DNA of 40,063 bases from an uncultured Lachnospiraceae bacterium. Lineage in GTDB: Bacteria > Bacillota > Clostridia > Lachnospirales > Lachnospiraceae. The notes under the pieces were generated by a model. That model was not told the DNA's origin and ran no database searches. It was given only the letters and a program-made list of their open reading frames with translations. Below are positions 1-7,411 of the stretch, in pieces. The stretch is from NCBI GenBank assembly GCA_934343915.1, contig CAKRIL010000027.1, forward strand, positions 1 through 40,063, read 5' to 3'. The position numbers and the translations under genes are program-made. Position 1 is the stretch's first letter. The number at the start of each line of letters is the position of its first letter.

Positions 1-13
1 TGAAGAACTGCTG

Positions 14-760
14 TCACAGGAGGGTAGATATTACCGGCATGTTGAGAACCGCGCTCTTAAATGCACTCTCAGACTGATTCTTGAGGTTTTCATTAACTTC
101 CTCGAATTTCTCTGTCTCATAATCACCGCGCACATATGCCTTCACAACTCGTATTGCCGTGAGATTCTCTCCGACAGTGCGGTTTAACAGATCGATTGCG
201 TTCTGCATTTTGGAATACAGCGGTCTTATATGGATTATGATTGCAATCAGCATCGCCGCAAGAACAGGCAGTGCCACAAGGAACACAAGTGCAAGTGTTG
301 AATTGATGGAGAACGCCACAGACGTTGCCACTATAAGCATTACCGGGCTTCTTCCGAACGGTCTCATTCCCGTGGACACTGAGTTCTGAATATTGGTCAC
401 ATCACTCGTAAGTCTTGTGACAAGCGATGACACTCTGAAATGGTCAATATTGGAAAATGAATACGACTGAAGCTTCTCATACTCTGCCATTCGTATATTC
501 GCTCCAAGTCCCTGACCTGCGAGTGCCGAGAACTTCGAGCTTCCTATTCCCAATATAAGCGCAAGAACGGCGCAGCCACCCATCTGTAATCCCTTAGTGT
601 ATATATAGGGAATATCTGAGTTAGCTACGCCATAATCAATAAGGTCTGCCATCAGCATAGGCACCATAAGCTCAAGTACTACCTCGACACCTATGCATAA
701 TAAGGCAAGGTATGCGTATTTCTTATATTGTTTCATATAAGAAAATATTCTTTTTAACAT
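14..760 (-). CDS. ABC exporter, N-terminal transmembrane part; stop codon next to window edge
   Basis: The 248 residues fit the membrane domain of a type I ABC exporter (multidrug/lipid half-transporter): hydrophobic helices at about residues 10-35 and 60-80, an intracellular loop with SLVTRLTSDVTNIQ, a further helix pair at about 140-185, and the AIRVVKAYVRGDYE coupling segment. The start at 760 is chosen because GGAGG lies nine bases upstream; a start further upstream would fall inside the promoter/operator. The reading frame meets a TGA at 14-16, just after VLNMPV, where family members continue through another helix into the ATPase domain. A shifted frame past the stop (VTAVL) looks hydrophobic, so this may be a frameshift mutation or a sequence error close to the edge. 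The ATPase half would lie to the left of the window. No partner exporter half is visible upstream. Confidence 0.75.
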   Translation of the reverse strand: MLKRIFSYMKQYKKYAYLALLCIGVEVVLELMVPMLMADLIDYGVANSDIPYIYTKGLQMGGCAVLALILGIGSSKFSALAGQGLGANIRMAEYEKLQSYSFSNIDHFRVSSLVTRLTSDVTNIQNSVSTGMRPFGRSPVMLIVATSVAFSINSTLALVFLVALPVLAAMLIAIIIHIRPLYSKMQNAIDLLNRTVGENLTAIRVVKAYVRGDYETEKFEEVNENLKNQSESAFKSAVLNMPVISTLL

Positions 761-774
761 TACTTGTACCTCCG

Positions 775-794
775 ATAGTTGCATTTGCAACTAT
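775..794. promoter_or_regulatory. MarR-type palindromic operator
   Basis: A perfect inverted repeat with 9-base arms (ATAGTTGCA / TGCAACTAT) around a 2-base centre overlaps the end of the -10 box and lies between it and the ribosome binding site of the ABC exporter. The TAGTTGCA-TGCAACTA form is typical of MarR-family operators. A repressor bound here would block the promoter. No marR gene is next to it in the window, so the regulator would be encoded elsewhere or downstream of the exporter, off the left edge. Confidence 0.65.
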
Positions 795-821
795 TGTATT
801 GCCAAGTATTTCATATGTCAA
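793..821 (-). promoter_or_regulatory. sigma-A promoter of the ABC exporter gene
   Basis: Reading the minus strand, a consensus -35 TTGACA (816-821) and -10 TACAAT (793-798) are separated by exactly 17 bases. The -35 box lies just beyond the stop codon of the MmcQ-MGMT fusion gene (stop at 827), so the exporter has its own promoter. Confidence 0.75.
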
Positions 822-826
822 TACTT

Positions 827-1456
827 TTATTCACCCCTATAACCGTATCTGTCCAAATCGACTCTGCCGTCTGCTACCTCGATTCCGTCCGCCATGAGCC
901 TCTTTGCCTGTTCACCTGCACCACCGAAGGCGAATTCACCCGACAGCCCGCCCTTCGAGTTCACCACACGATAGCATGGAATATTTTCCGGGTCAGGGTT
1001 CCTGTGAAGTGCATTCCCGACGGCGCGCGCCATCTTTTTGTCACCTGCCATATATGCCACCTGTCCGTAGGTAGCCACCATACCCTTAGGAATCCGCTTC
1101 ACAGCCTCATATATTCTTTTTGTCGGATTATCGGAAATAATCGCATAACTCTCGGCAATCATGTCCTTGATGGTATCATCAGGAATTGACCCGTCAAGAA
1201 TGATTGTGTTCCAGTGCTCCTTATTCTGATGATATCCCGGCTGCACCGCAGCATATGCTTTCCGCCAGAAATCCCTCCATTCGGGGTCAACCTTGACATT
1301 CATATTGATATATCCGTTTCTCTCATACACCCACAAAAATGCCTTTTTGCTTCCATGCACTCTCACAAGCTCCCAGTTCTGATCATGAAACGGAGCCTCC
1401 TTATATGTGTATGGAAAAGAAAGACCATAAGCTAATGCTTCCTCTCTTGTCTTCAT
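827..1456 (-). CDS. MmcQ/YjbR-like domain fused to O6-alkylguanine-DNA alkyltransferase-like domain
   Basis: This 209-residue protein has two modules. Residues 1 to about 105 match the MmcQ/YjbR family (SFPYTYKEAPFHD, then a WRDFW region and HWNTIILDG). Residues from about 112 match the C-terminal domain of methylated-DNA-protein cysteine methyltransferase: the DNA-binding helix RIPKGMVATYGQVA and the alkyl-acceptor motif IPCYRVV with Cys161. The acceptor motif has Tyr where the classical PCHRV has His; the cysteine is kept, so suicide alkyl transfer is plausible, unlike in alkyltransferase-like proteins that lack the cysteine. The ATG at 1456 follows a GGTGG ribosome site; an upstream TTG in frame is less likely. 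It is transcribed toward the exporter but 99 bases downstream of hcp. Confidence 0.85.
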   Translation of the reverse strand: MKTREEALAYGLSFPYTYKEAPFHDQNWELVRVHGSKKAFLWVYERNGYINMNVKVDPEWRDFWRKAYAAVQPGYHQNKEHWNTIILDGSIPDDTIKDMIAESYAIISDNPTKRIYEAVKRIPKGMVATYGQVAYMAGDKKMARAVGNALHRNPDPENIPCYRVVNSKGGLSGEFAFGGAGEQAKRLMADGIEVADGRVDLDRYGYRGE

Positions 1457-1555
1457 AAAATACCACCCGCGCAAGTATACTCAATACTGCCCTTCCTCTG
1501 AAATCCGTATTTTCATATATCTGATTATACCTCTTAAGCTACACCTTGCAAGCCT

Positions 1556-3217
1556 TCACCCGAAAAACAGTCTCATATCGTCCTCCACGCTGTCAATTCC
1601 CGCTATGTGGAACTTCTCAACAAGCACCTTGGTCACATTAGGGCTTAAGAATGCAGGCAGGGTCGGTCCAAGATGAATGTTCTGTATTCCAAGTGACAGA
1701 AGCGACAGCAGAACAAGCACAGCCTTCTGCTCATACCACGCAATATTATAGATAACCGGAAGGTCATTGATGTCATCCACTCCGAACAGCTCCTTCAGCT
1801 TAAGCGCTGTTACCGCTATTGAGAATGAATCATTGCACTGTCCGGCATCAAGCACACGCGGAATTCCGTCTATATCCCCGAGGTCAAGCTTATTGTACCT
1901 GTACTTTGCACAGCCCGCAGTAAGAATCACCGTATCCTTCGGTAGTGCCTTGGCAAACTCAGTATAATACTCACGGCTTTTGTGTCTGCCGTCACAGCCC
2001 GCCATCACCACGAATTTCTTAACCGCACCCGACTTCACCGCCTCGACAATCTTATCGGCAAGCGCTTCAACCTGTGCATGTGCAAAGCCGCCCCATATCT
2101 CACCGGACTCAAGCTCCTTCGGCGGAGGACACTTTTTTGCATGCTCAATAATCTCCGTGAAGTCCTTAGTCTCTCCATACGCTCCCGGGATATGTCTGCA
2201 TCCGGGATATGCGGTAGCTCCCGTTGTGTACAGCCTGTCCTTATACGAATCCGACGGCGGCACGACACAGTTGGTGGTCATAAGAATCGGCCCGTTGAAG
2301 CTCTCGAACTCCTTCTTCTGTTCCCACCATGCATTTCCGTAATTTCCAACAAGATTAGGATACTTCTTAAGTCCCGGATAGGAATTGGCGGGGAGCATCT
2401 CACTGTGCGTGTAGACATCAACACCTGTTCCCTGTGTCTGTTCAAGGAGCATCTCAAGATCTCTGAGGTCATGCCCCGACACCAATATTCCCGGATTATT
2501 TCTCACTCCTATATTAACCCTTGTCATCTCAGGATTTCCGTAGGCATCGGTGTTCGCTCCGTCAAGAAAGCTCATAACCTTGACTCCGTATTCACCTGTC
2601 TCAAGCGCAAGTGCCACAAGCTCATCCACGGATACCGAATCGTCAAGCGTAGCTGCAAGTGCTCTCTGAAGAAACGCATCTATCTCGGGTGCTTCCTTCA
2701 TAAGTGCATTGGCATGCTTGGAATATGCGCTGATACCCTTAACGCCGTATGTTATAAGCTGCCTGAGCGAACGCACATCCTCATCCTTCGTGGACAGCAC
2801 GCCTTCCTTCTTCGCCTTCTCATAAAATTCACTCTCATCCCCATTCCATACGGCTGCATCGGACAATGATGCCTTGCACCCGTTTTTCTCCTCTGCCTCC
2901 TTAAGTCTGCCAAGCAGCCTGTCCTTACACTCTAAGGAATCCTTAATCCTGTCAACGATGGATTCCCTGTCAAAGCTTGCATTGGTAATCGTGATAAACA
3001 GATTGAAGGTAACCCTGTGGTTTACGTCAGGTTCAATCTCCTCCCCGCACTCACGAAGCCTCGTTGTAAGCTCCGATATTCCCTTGGTGACATACACAAG
3101 CAAATCCTGCATCGCCGCCACATCGGGCTTCTTTCCGCACATTCCCACCTGTGTACAGCCCTTGTTTCCCGCTGTTTCCTGACACTGATAACAGAACATC
3201 TTATCTTCTTTTTCCAT
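1556..3217 (-). CDS. hcp: Hydroxylamine reductase / hybrid cluster protein, class I
   Basis: Hcp carries a [4Fe-4S] cluster and the hybrid Fe-S-O cluster; it reduces hydroxylamine and acts in NO and nitrosative stress handling in anaerobes. The 553-residue length is normal. The N-terminal cysteines are C9-x2-C12-x8-C21-x5-C27, the arrangement of class I (strict anaerobe) enzymes. Hybrid-cluster ligand motifs are visible in order: SGHDLRDLEM (His), HSEMLPA (Glu), TTNCVVPP, YPGCRHIP, AGCAKYRYNK and GQCNDSFS (Cys). The start at 3217 has AAAGGGA about ten bases upstream; an internal ATG six codons later has a weaker site. The gene appears monocistronic, with no hcr reductase partner nearby, as is common for class I enzymes. 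I looked for a clear HcpR/FNR palindrome upstream and found only a weak TTGA-type half match. Confidence 0.95.
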   Translation of the reverse strand: MEKEDKMFCYQCQETAGNKGCTQVGMCGKKPDVAAMQDLLVYVTKGISELTTRLRECGEEIEPDVNHRVTFNLFITITNASFDRESIVDRIKDSLECKDRLLGRLKEAEEKNGCKASLSDAAVWNGDESEFYEKAKKEGVLSTKDEDVRSLRQLITYGVKGISAYSKHANALMKEAPEIDAFLQRALAATLDDSVSVDELVALALETGEYGVKVMSFLDGANTDAYGNPEMTRVNIGVRNNPGILVSGHDLRDLEMLLEQTQGTGVDVYTHSEMLPANSYPGLKKYPNLVGNYGNAWWEQKKEFESFNGPILMTTNCVVPPSDSYKDRLYTTGATAYPGCRHIPGAYGETKDFTEIIEHAKKCPPPKELESGEIWGGFAHAQVEALADKIVEAVKSGAVKKFVVMAGCDGRHKSREYYTEFAKALPKDTVILTAGCAKYRYNKLDLGDIDGIPRVLDAGQCNDSFSIAVTALKLKELFGVDDINDLPVIYNIAWYEQKAVLVLLSLLSLGIQNIHLGPTLPAFLSPNVTKVLVEKFHIAGIDSVEDDMRLFFG

Positions 3218-3306
3218 AAAAAAATCCCTTTCTGACTACCATCTGTATTATGGTGAAAATTAATTCATCAATCTCAAATAGTATTTCAAAAAGGGATTAA
3301 TTTATG

Positions 3307-5388
3307 CTAGTTTTCCTCAAGCTTCTTCTCGAACTCCTCCTGCGGAAGAGGCTTTGAGTAATAATAGCCCTGAATATAATCACAGCCGTAGGTTCTTAAG
3401 AAATCAGCCTGCTCCCTGGTCTCAACTCCCTCGGCGACAACCTTCATGTCAAGGCGGTGTGCCAGCTCTATGAGTGAGATAACTATGTTGTTATTCTTTT
3501 TATTATTGCCAATCTTCTGAATGAAGCCCATATCAAGCTTGATTATATCAAAATCATAATCTCTGATTGTGCTGAAGGATGACACTCCGCTTCCGAAGTC
3601 ATCTACAAGCAGTGTAACACCTATATCATGCAGCTTTAACAGGAAATCTATTCCCATCTCCGACACGGTTGCATATGCCGATTCCGTGACCTCATAGCTG
3701 ATTAGGGAATTCGGAAGCTCCGATTTTTTAATATCATCTACGATAAGTCCCATTATATTGTCATCCATCAGGTCCATTCTTGACAGATTCACCGCAACTC
3801 TCACGACAGACTTATTCTGTCTGCATCTTTCCTCCAAAAAACGGCACACGCTCCGATGTATATATGTATCAAGCTTGGTTATATGTCCGCTCTCCTCCAA
3901 GGCAGGTATGAACTTGCCCGGAAGAATCACTCCCTTGTCGGGAGATACCCAGCGCACAAGTGCCTCCGCCGAAGCAATCTTCCCGGTATAGGCATCATAG
4001 ATTGGCTGATAATATACCTTGATTTCATCATTCTTTATGGCATCATCAAGATGTATAAGTGCAAAGCTTTTCTGCTCATAATCAAAGCGCATATCCTTGT
4101 TGAATATGGCATACGGCTGAACATACTGGTTCGGAATATACAGCTTGGCAAGCTTTGCCCTGTCGCACATCTCCGAGACACTCAGCTCACAGTTCTCAGG
4201 AATGTAGTATATACCACATCTTCCGTACAAATCTATCTTAATATTGTTCTTTTCGTAGACACTGTGAAGTATCTCAGGAAGCCTCTCCAAATCAAGATTC
4301 TTCTCATCCACCAGCACAACGAATCTGTCAGCCTCTATTCTCGTTATTGCAAGCGGCTTAAGAAATGATGTTCCGAGCAGGTTGATTCCCTCCATGAGAA
4401 TCGCATCTCCGGTCTCATATCCGAAAATGTCATTGACCGCCTTAAAGCCCTTGACATTAAAATATATAATGGCAAATCTCTTATCCTTGTTATTGTTAAG
4501 AATCTCCTCTGCCTTATGGAAAAATCCTGCCCTGTTGAGTGCTCCCGTCAAAGGGTCTGTCTCAAGCTCCTTCGTCATGTCCTCAACAACACATAGAAGA
4601 AGCTTTTTTTCCTCATCGAACCAGTAATAGCTGTATCTCTCGACCTTATTTTTTATGTTGTACACGTTAAACGAATACTGACCGGCTATATTCATATTGT
4701 CAAGCAGCTCATTAAGTCTTGTACATCTCAAGAACATGTCCCTGTATCCCGGAGCTATTCTCGACTCGACCATGCCTTTAATGACCTCATCATAATACAG
4801 TGACATGTCCTCAGATATGTCCAAATCCTCAAAATGACAGGAACGAAAAAACAGACTCCCCTTCTGTATATCTATAAGCGCCAAAGCCTTATAGTCTATC
4901 TGATATAAGATTTCCCTTATCCGCGTGTCAATGAACTTCTCGGTCTGGTCTCTCCATACAACATAGGCCTCAACATGCTGATTGTAAGGGTTCCTGAACA
5001 TATTTACTCTTACGCTGTACAGCTTAACCATTCCGTAAAGAAGATAGCTGTGCGTAAAAGACATATTCGCATTTCCGCTCTCGAACTGCCTGAGAAGATT
5101 ATCTCTTGTGAACTTCTGCTTAAACTCCTGAAGATTTTTCTCATATACTATAAAAGGATATATTCTCTTTTCAAGCCAGTCTATAATCCTGAGATTTTTC
5201 ACATCCTCCTCAAGCAGCTTGTGACCCTGCGCCAGTATCCCCAGCACTCTGTTATCCGTGACATCCACATACAAAGTACAGATATCCTGCTTGCCGCCCT
5301 TCATAAGGAAGCCGATTCGTTCCTGATAAATCTGCTGTAAGTTGTCATCTTCTTTTCTAATATAATCCATACCCATCTGCTTCTCCAT
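3307..5388 (-). CDS. PAS-like - degenerate GGDEF - EAL c-di-GMP phosphodiesterase
   Basis: The 693-residue cytoplasmic protein begins with about 270 residues that look like tandem PAS-type sensor folds, followed by a GGDEF domain (starts DPLTGALNRAGFF) and an EAL domain. The GGDEF active-site position, near residue 350, reads EADRF, so cyclase activity is lost. The EAL domain keeps the catalytic set: AEALVRW, NLS, EVTES, DDFGSG, the lysine-containing KLD and AEGVE segments, and QGYYYSKP. It should therefore hydrolyse c-di-GMP, with the dead GGDEF domain perhaps binding GTP as a regulator. The ATG at 5388 is preferred because GGAAGG lies nine bases upstream; longer in-frame starts run into the divergent gene's promoter. 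It is a lone gene with its own promoter. Confidence 0.9.
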   Translation of the reverse strand: MEKQMGMDYIRKEDDNLQQIYQERIGFLMKGGKQDICTLYVDVTDNRVLGILAQGHKLLEEDVKNLRIIDWLEKRIYPFIVYEKNLQEFKQKFTRDNLLRQFESGNANMSFTHSYLLYGMVKLYSVRVNMFRNPYNQHVEAYVVWRDQTEKFIDTRIREILYQIDYKALALIDIQKGSLFFRSCHFEDLDISEDMSLYYDEVIKGMVESRIAPGYRDMFLRCTRLNELLDNMNIAGQYSFNVYNIKNKVERYSYYWFDEEKKLLLCVVEDMTKELETDPLTGALNRAGFFHKAEEILNNNKDKRFAIIYFNVKGFKAVNDIFGYETGDAILMEGINLLGTSFLKPLAITRIEADRFVVLVDEKNLDLERLPEILHSVYEKNNIKIDLYGRCGIYYIPENCELSVSEMCDRAKLAKLYIPNQYVQPYAIFNKDMRFDYEQKSFALIHLDDAIKNDEIKVYYQPIYDAYTGKIASAEALVRWVSPDKGVILPGKFIPALEESGHITKLDTYIHRSVCRFLEERCRQNKSVVRVAVNLSRMDLMDDNIMGLIVDDIKKSELPNSLISYEVTESAYATVSEMGIDFLLKLHDIGVTLLVDDFGSGVSSFSTIRDYDFDIIKLDMGFIQKIGNNKKNNNIVISLIELAHRLDMKVVAEGVETREQADFLRTYGCDYIQGYYYSKPLPQEEFEKKLEEN

Positions 5389-5472
5389 TCCCGAATACCT
5401 TCCACCGGAATATCTGTAAAATAAACGAAATCTTTTGCCTGCTAATTTTACCACATTAATTATGCAAAGAAT

Positions 5473-5501
5473 ATAATACTCATGCAAAACCTGTTTGTCA
5501 A
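5473..5501 (-). promoter_or_regulatory. sigma-A promoter of the EAL phosphodiesterase gene
   Basis: On the minus strand TTGACA (5496-5501) and TATTAT (5473-5478) are 17 bases apart, 85 bases upstream of the chosen ATG. Its position also argues against any translation start upstream of 5473. Confidence 0.7.
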
Positions 5502-5532
5502 TTTTTTCCCCCGCCCATCCCTCAATTTCAAG

Positions 5533-5561
5533 TTGATATAATATATATAATAAAGTAAAAT
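5533..5561 (+). promoter_or_regulatory. sigma-A promoter of the GT4 glycosyltransferase gene
   Basis: TTGATA (5533-5538) and TAAAAT (5556-5561) are separated by 17 bases, 45 bases upstream of the glycosyltransferase start. It is back to back with the promoter of the divergent phosphodiesterase gene. Confidence 0.65.
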
Positions 5562-5605
5562 AGCTGTAATACCATAATCGTAATAAACTCAAAGGGGGCC
5601 ATGAT

Positions 5606-6772
5606 ATGCAGCCGAACGACAAAAAGAAAATTCTGATTGTGCATAACTATTATCAGATTCCCGGCGGTGAGGACACTGTTGTCGCAAATGAAAAGAAATT
5701 ACTTGAAGAGCACGGACATTCCGTCACTCTGTATACACGCAGCAATTCCGAGTTGAAAGACCTTAATTTTGCAGGGAAATTACTGCTTCCCGTTAATACC
5801 ATATTCAACTTCCGGACACACAGGGAAATCAAGTCAATTATAAAAAAGGAACACATTGACATAGTACATGTACACAATACGCTTAATCTTATAAGCCCTT
5901 CCGTATACTATGCCGCAAAATCATGCCATGTACCTGTCGTGCAGACCGTTCACAACTTCCGCCTTGTATGTCCGGGTGCCACCTTCTACCGCGACGGTCA
6001 TATATGTGAGGACTGCCCTGCTCACGGCATGAAATGTGCAGTCAGACATCGCTGCTACCGGGGCAGCCGCCTCCAGACACTTGCCTGTGCAATGAGCACG
6101 CGGATTCATTCACTGCTTGGCATATACAAGAAGATAAACTATATATGCCTCACTGAATTTACCAAAAAAAAGCTTGCGGGAATCGCTCCTGATGACCATA
6201 TATATATCAAGCCTAATTTCGTATTTGATTTCGGAGGAAAAGCCGAGCCTGATGACTACTATGTATTCGTCGGACGACTTGAGGAGATTAAGGGAATCCG
6301 TCTTCTTGTCGATGCCTTCAAGCTGATTCCTGACATCAAGCTGAAAATAGTAGGAACCGGAGTCGAAGCTGAAGCCGTAAAGAGCCGCATTGCCGCAGAA
6401 GGTATAACCAACATAGAGCTTGTCGGCTACAAGGAGCGCAATGAGGTCAACGAAATCGTCAGGAAGTCCAAGGCTCTTATAATGTGCTCCCAGTGGTATG
6501 AGACCTTCGGTATGGTAATAGCGGAGGCATACAGCAACGGTGTTCCCGTCATAGTCGGAAACATCGGCAATATAAAAGACCTTGTTATACCGGACAGGAC
6601 GGGAATGTTATTCGAATACAACAGCGCGAAGGCACTTGCAGACACGGTAATGCGCTTCGAGGATAATTATTCAGCAGAATACGGCAGGAATGCATATGAA
6701 TATTACAGACAGACACTCACCCCTGATAAGAACTACGAGGTGTTGTCAGATATATACAATCATATATCATAA
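5606..6772 (+). CDS. Glycosyltransferase family 4
   Basis: The 388-residue protein is a GT-B retaining glycosyltransferase. The N-terminal Rossmann half contains VHNYYQIPGGED and IDIVHVHNTL; the C-terminal donor-binding half contains VFVGRLEEIKGIRLL, the KIVGTGVE strand, and the conserved E-x7-E region ETFGMVIAEAYSNGVPVI. A cysteine-rich insert (about residues 115-160, with CEDCPAHGMKC and a further Cys pair) is typical of one subgroup of bacterial GT4 enzymes making polysaccharide or glycolipid. The start at 5606 has AGGGGG seven bases upstream; an ATG five bases earlier is out of frame. It is an orphan, not in a capsule or LPS cluster, so donor and acceptor cannot be inferred. A short hairpin just after the stop may terminate it. 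Confidence 0.88.
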   Translation: MQPNDKKKILIVHNYYQIPGGEDTVVANEKKLLEEHGHSVTLYTRSNSELKDLNFAGKLLLPVNTIFNFRTHREIKSIIKKEHIDIVHVHNTLNLISPSVYYAAKSCHVPVVQTVHNFRLVCPGATFYRDGHICEDCPAHGMKCAVRHRCYRGSRLQTLACAMSTRIHSLLGIYKKINYICLTEFTKKKLAGIAPDDHIYIKPNFVFDFGGKAEPDDYYVFVGRLEEIKGIRLLVDAFKLIPDIKLKIVGTGVEAEAVKSRIAAEGITNIELVGYKERNEVNEIVRKSKALIMCSQWYETFGMVIAEAYSNGVPVIVGNIGNIKDLVIPDRTGMLFEYNSAKALADTVMRFEDNYSAEYGRNAYEYYRQTLTPDKNYEVLSDIYNHIS

Positions 6773-6807
6773 GCAGGTCTTACTTCATATGACTCTGCTA
6801 AATTTTC
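6770..6807 (+). terminator. Possible weak terminator after the GT4 gene
   Basis: An AGCAG-GTC / GAC-CTGCT stem with one bulged base is followed by AAATTTTC. The U-tract is short, so this is only a candidate. Confidence 0.3.
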
Positions 6808-6861
6808 ATATACTGCCTGTTAAATATAGGTTAGTATAAACCAACTCATTTATCAAGGGGA

Positions 6862-7383
6862 TTAATTGATATATCTTACCTCACCTGCATAGGTTCTCTC
6901 CTTGTAAGGAGCATCAGGTGCCGCATAGCCAAGTGCAGCTATTCCATACACAACATGGTCTGACGGAATTCCGAACTCATCGAGTATCGCCCTGACCTTC
7001 TCATCATCACACACTGCACCGAGCTGGTTAATCCACACTGAATCTACGCCGTAGGAATGTGCCGCGAGGAAAATATTCTCAAGCGCACAGGAATTGTCAT
7101 CCCTTCCGAGAGGATTCTCACGAAGATTGGACGGAATGATAAGTGCCGTCGGCTTGTACATATCGTAATGCTCTCTTCCAAGTGCCACCCTCATAGTCTC
7201 TGCAAGACGTGAGATAACCTCCTTATTCGTGACAACCGTGAACCTCCATGACTGCTTTCCCATTCCCGACGGTGCGTGTAAAGCCGCATCAACAATATCC
7301 TTAAGTATCTCCTTTGAAACCTGCTCATCCGTAAACTTGCGGGTGCTTCTTCTTGTAAGTATGTTCTTCATTACCTCATTCAT
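6862..7383 (-). CDS. Nitroreductase family protein (FMN-dependent)
   Basis: The 173-residue protein has the nitroreductase fold signatures: the N-terminal FMN-binding RRSTRKFTDEQV, then APSGMGKQSWRFTVV, the central SCALENIFLAAHSYGVDSVWINQ and the C-terminal GIAALGYAA. Family members are FMN-containing NAD(P)H oxidoreductases acting on nitroaromatics, quinones or flavins; the substrate cannot be told from sequence. The start at 7383 is fixed by AGGAGG eight bases upstream. It is the last gene of a three-gene minus-strand operon, 28 bases behind the methyltransferase gene. Unlike the nitroreductase-like gene at 21.9-22.3 kb, it is complete. Confidence 0.88.
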   Translation of the reverse strand: MNEVMKNILTRRSTRKFTDEQVSKEILKDIVDAALHAPSGMGKQSWRFTVVTNKEVISRLAETMRVALGREHYDMYKPTALIIPSNLRENPLGRDDNSCALENIFLAAHSYGVDSVWINQLGAVCDDEKVRAILDEFGIPSDHVVYGIAALGYAAPDAPYKERTYAGEVRYIN

Positions 7384-7411
7384 GATTTTTTCCTCCTGAA
7401 ATAAATATTTT

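Noticed and set aside
1982..2869. Long plus-strand open frame (295 codons) opposite hcp
   Set aside because: It is antisense to a fully conserved hcp gene, is rich in Arg/Cys/His/Ile from the reversed codon pattern, and has no recognisable motif.
3225..3290. FNR/HcpR site upstream of hcp
   Set aside because: Only a TTGAG-N4-ATGAA-like partial match; the palindrome is not good enough to call.
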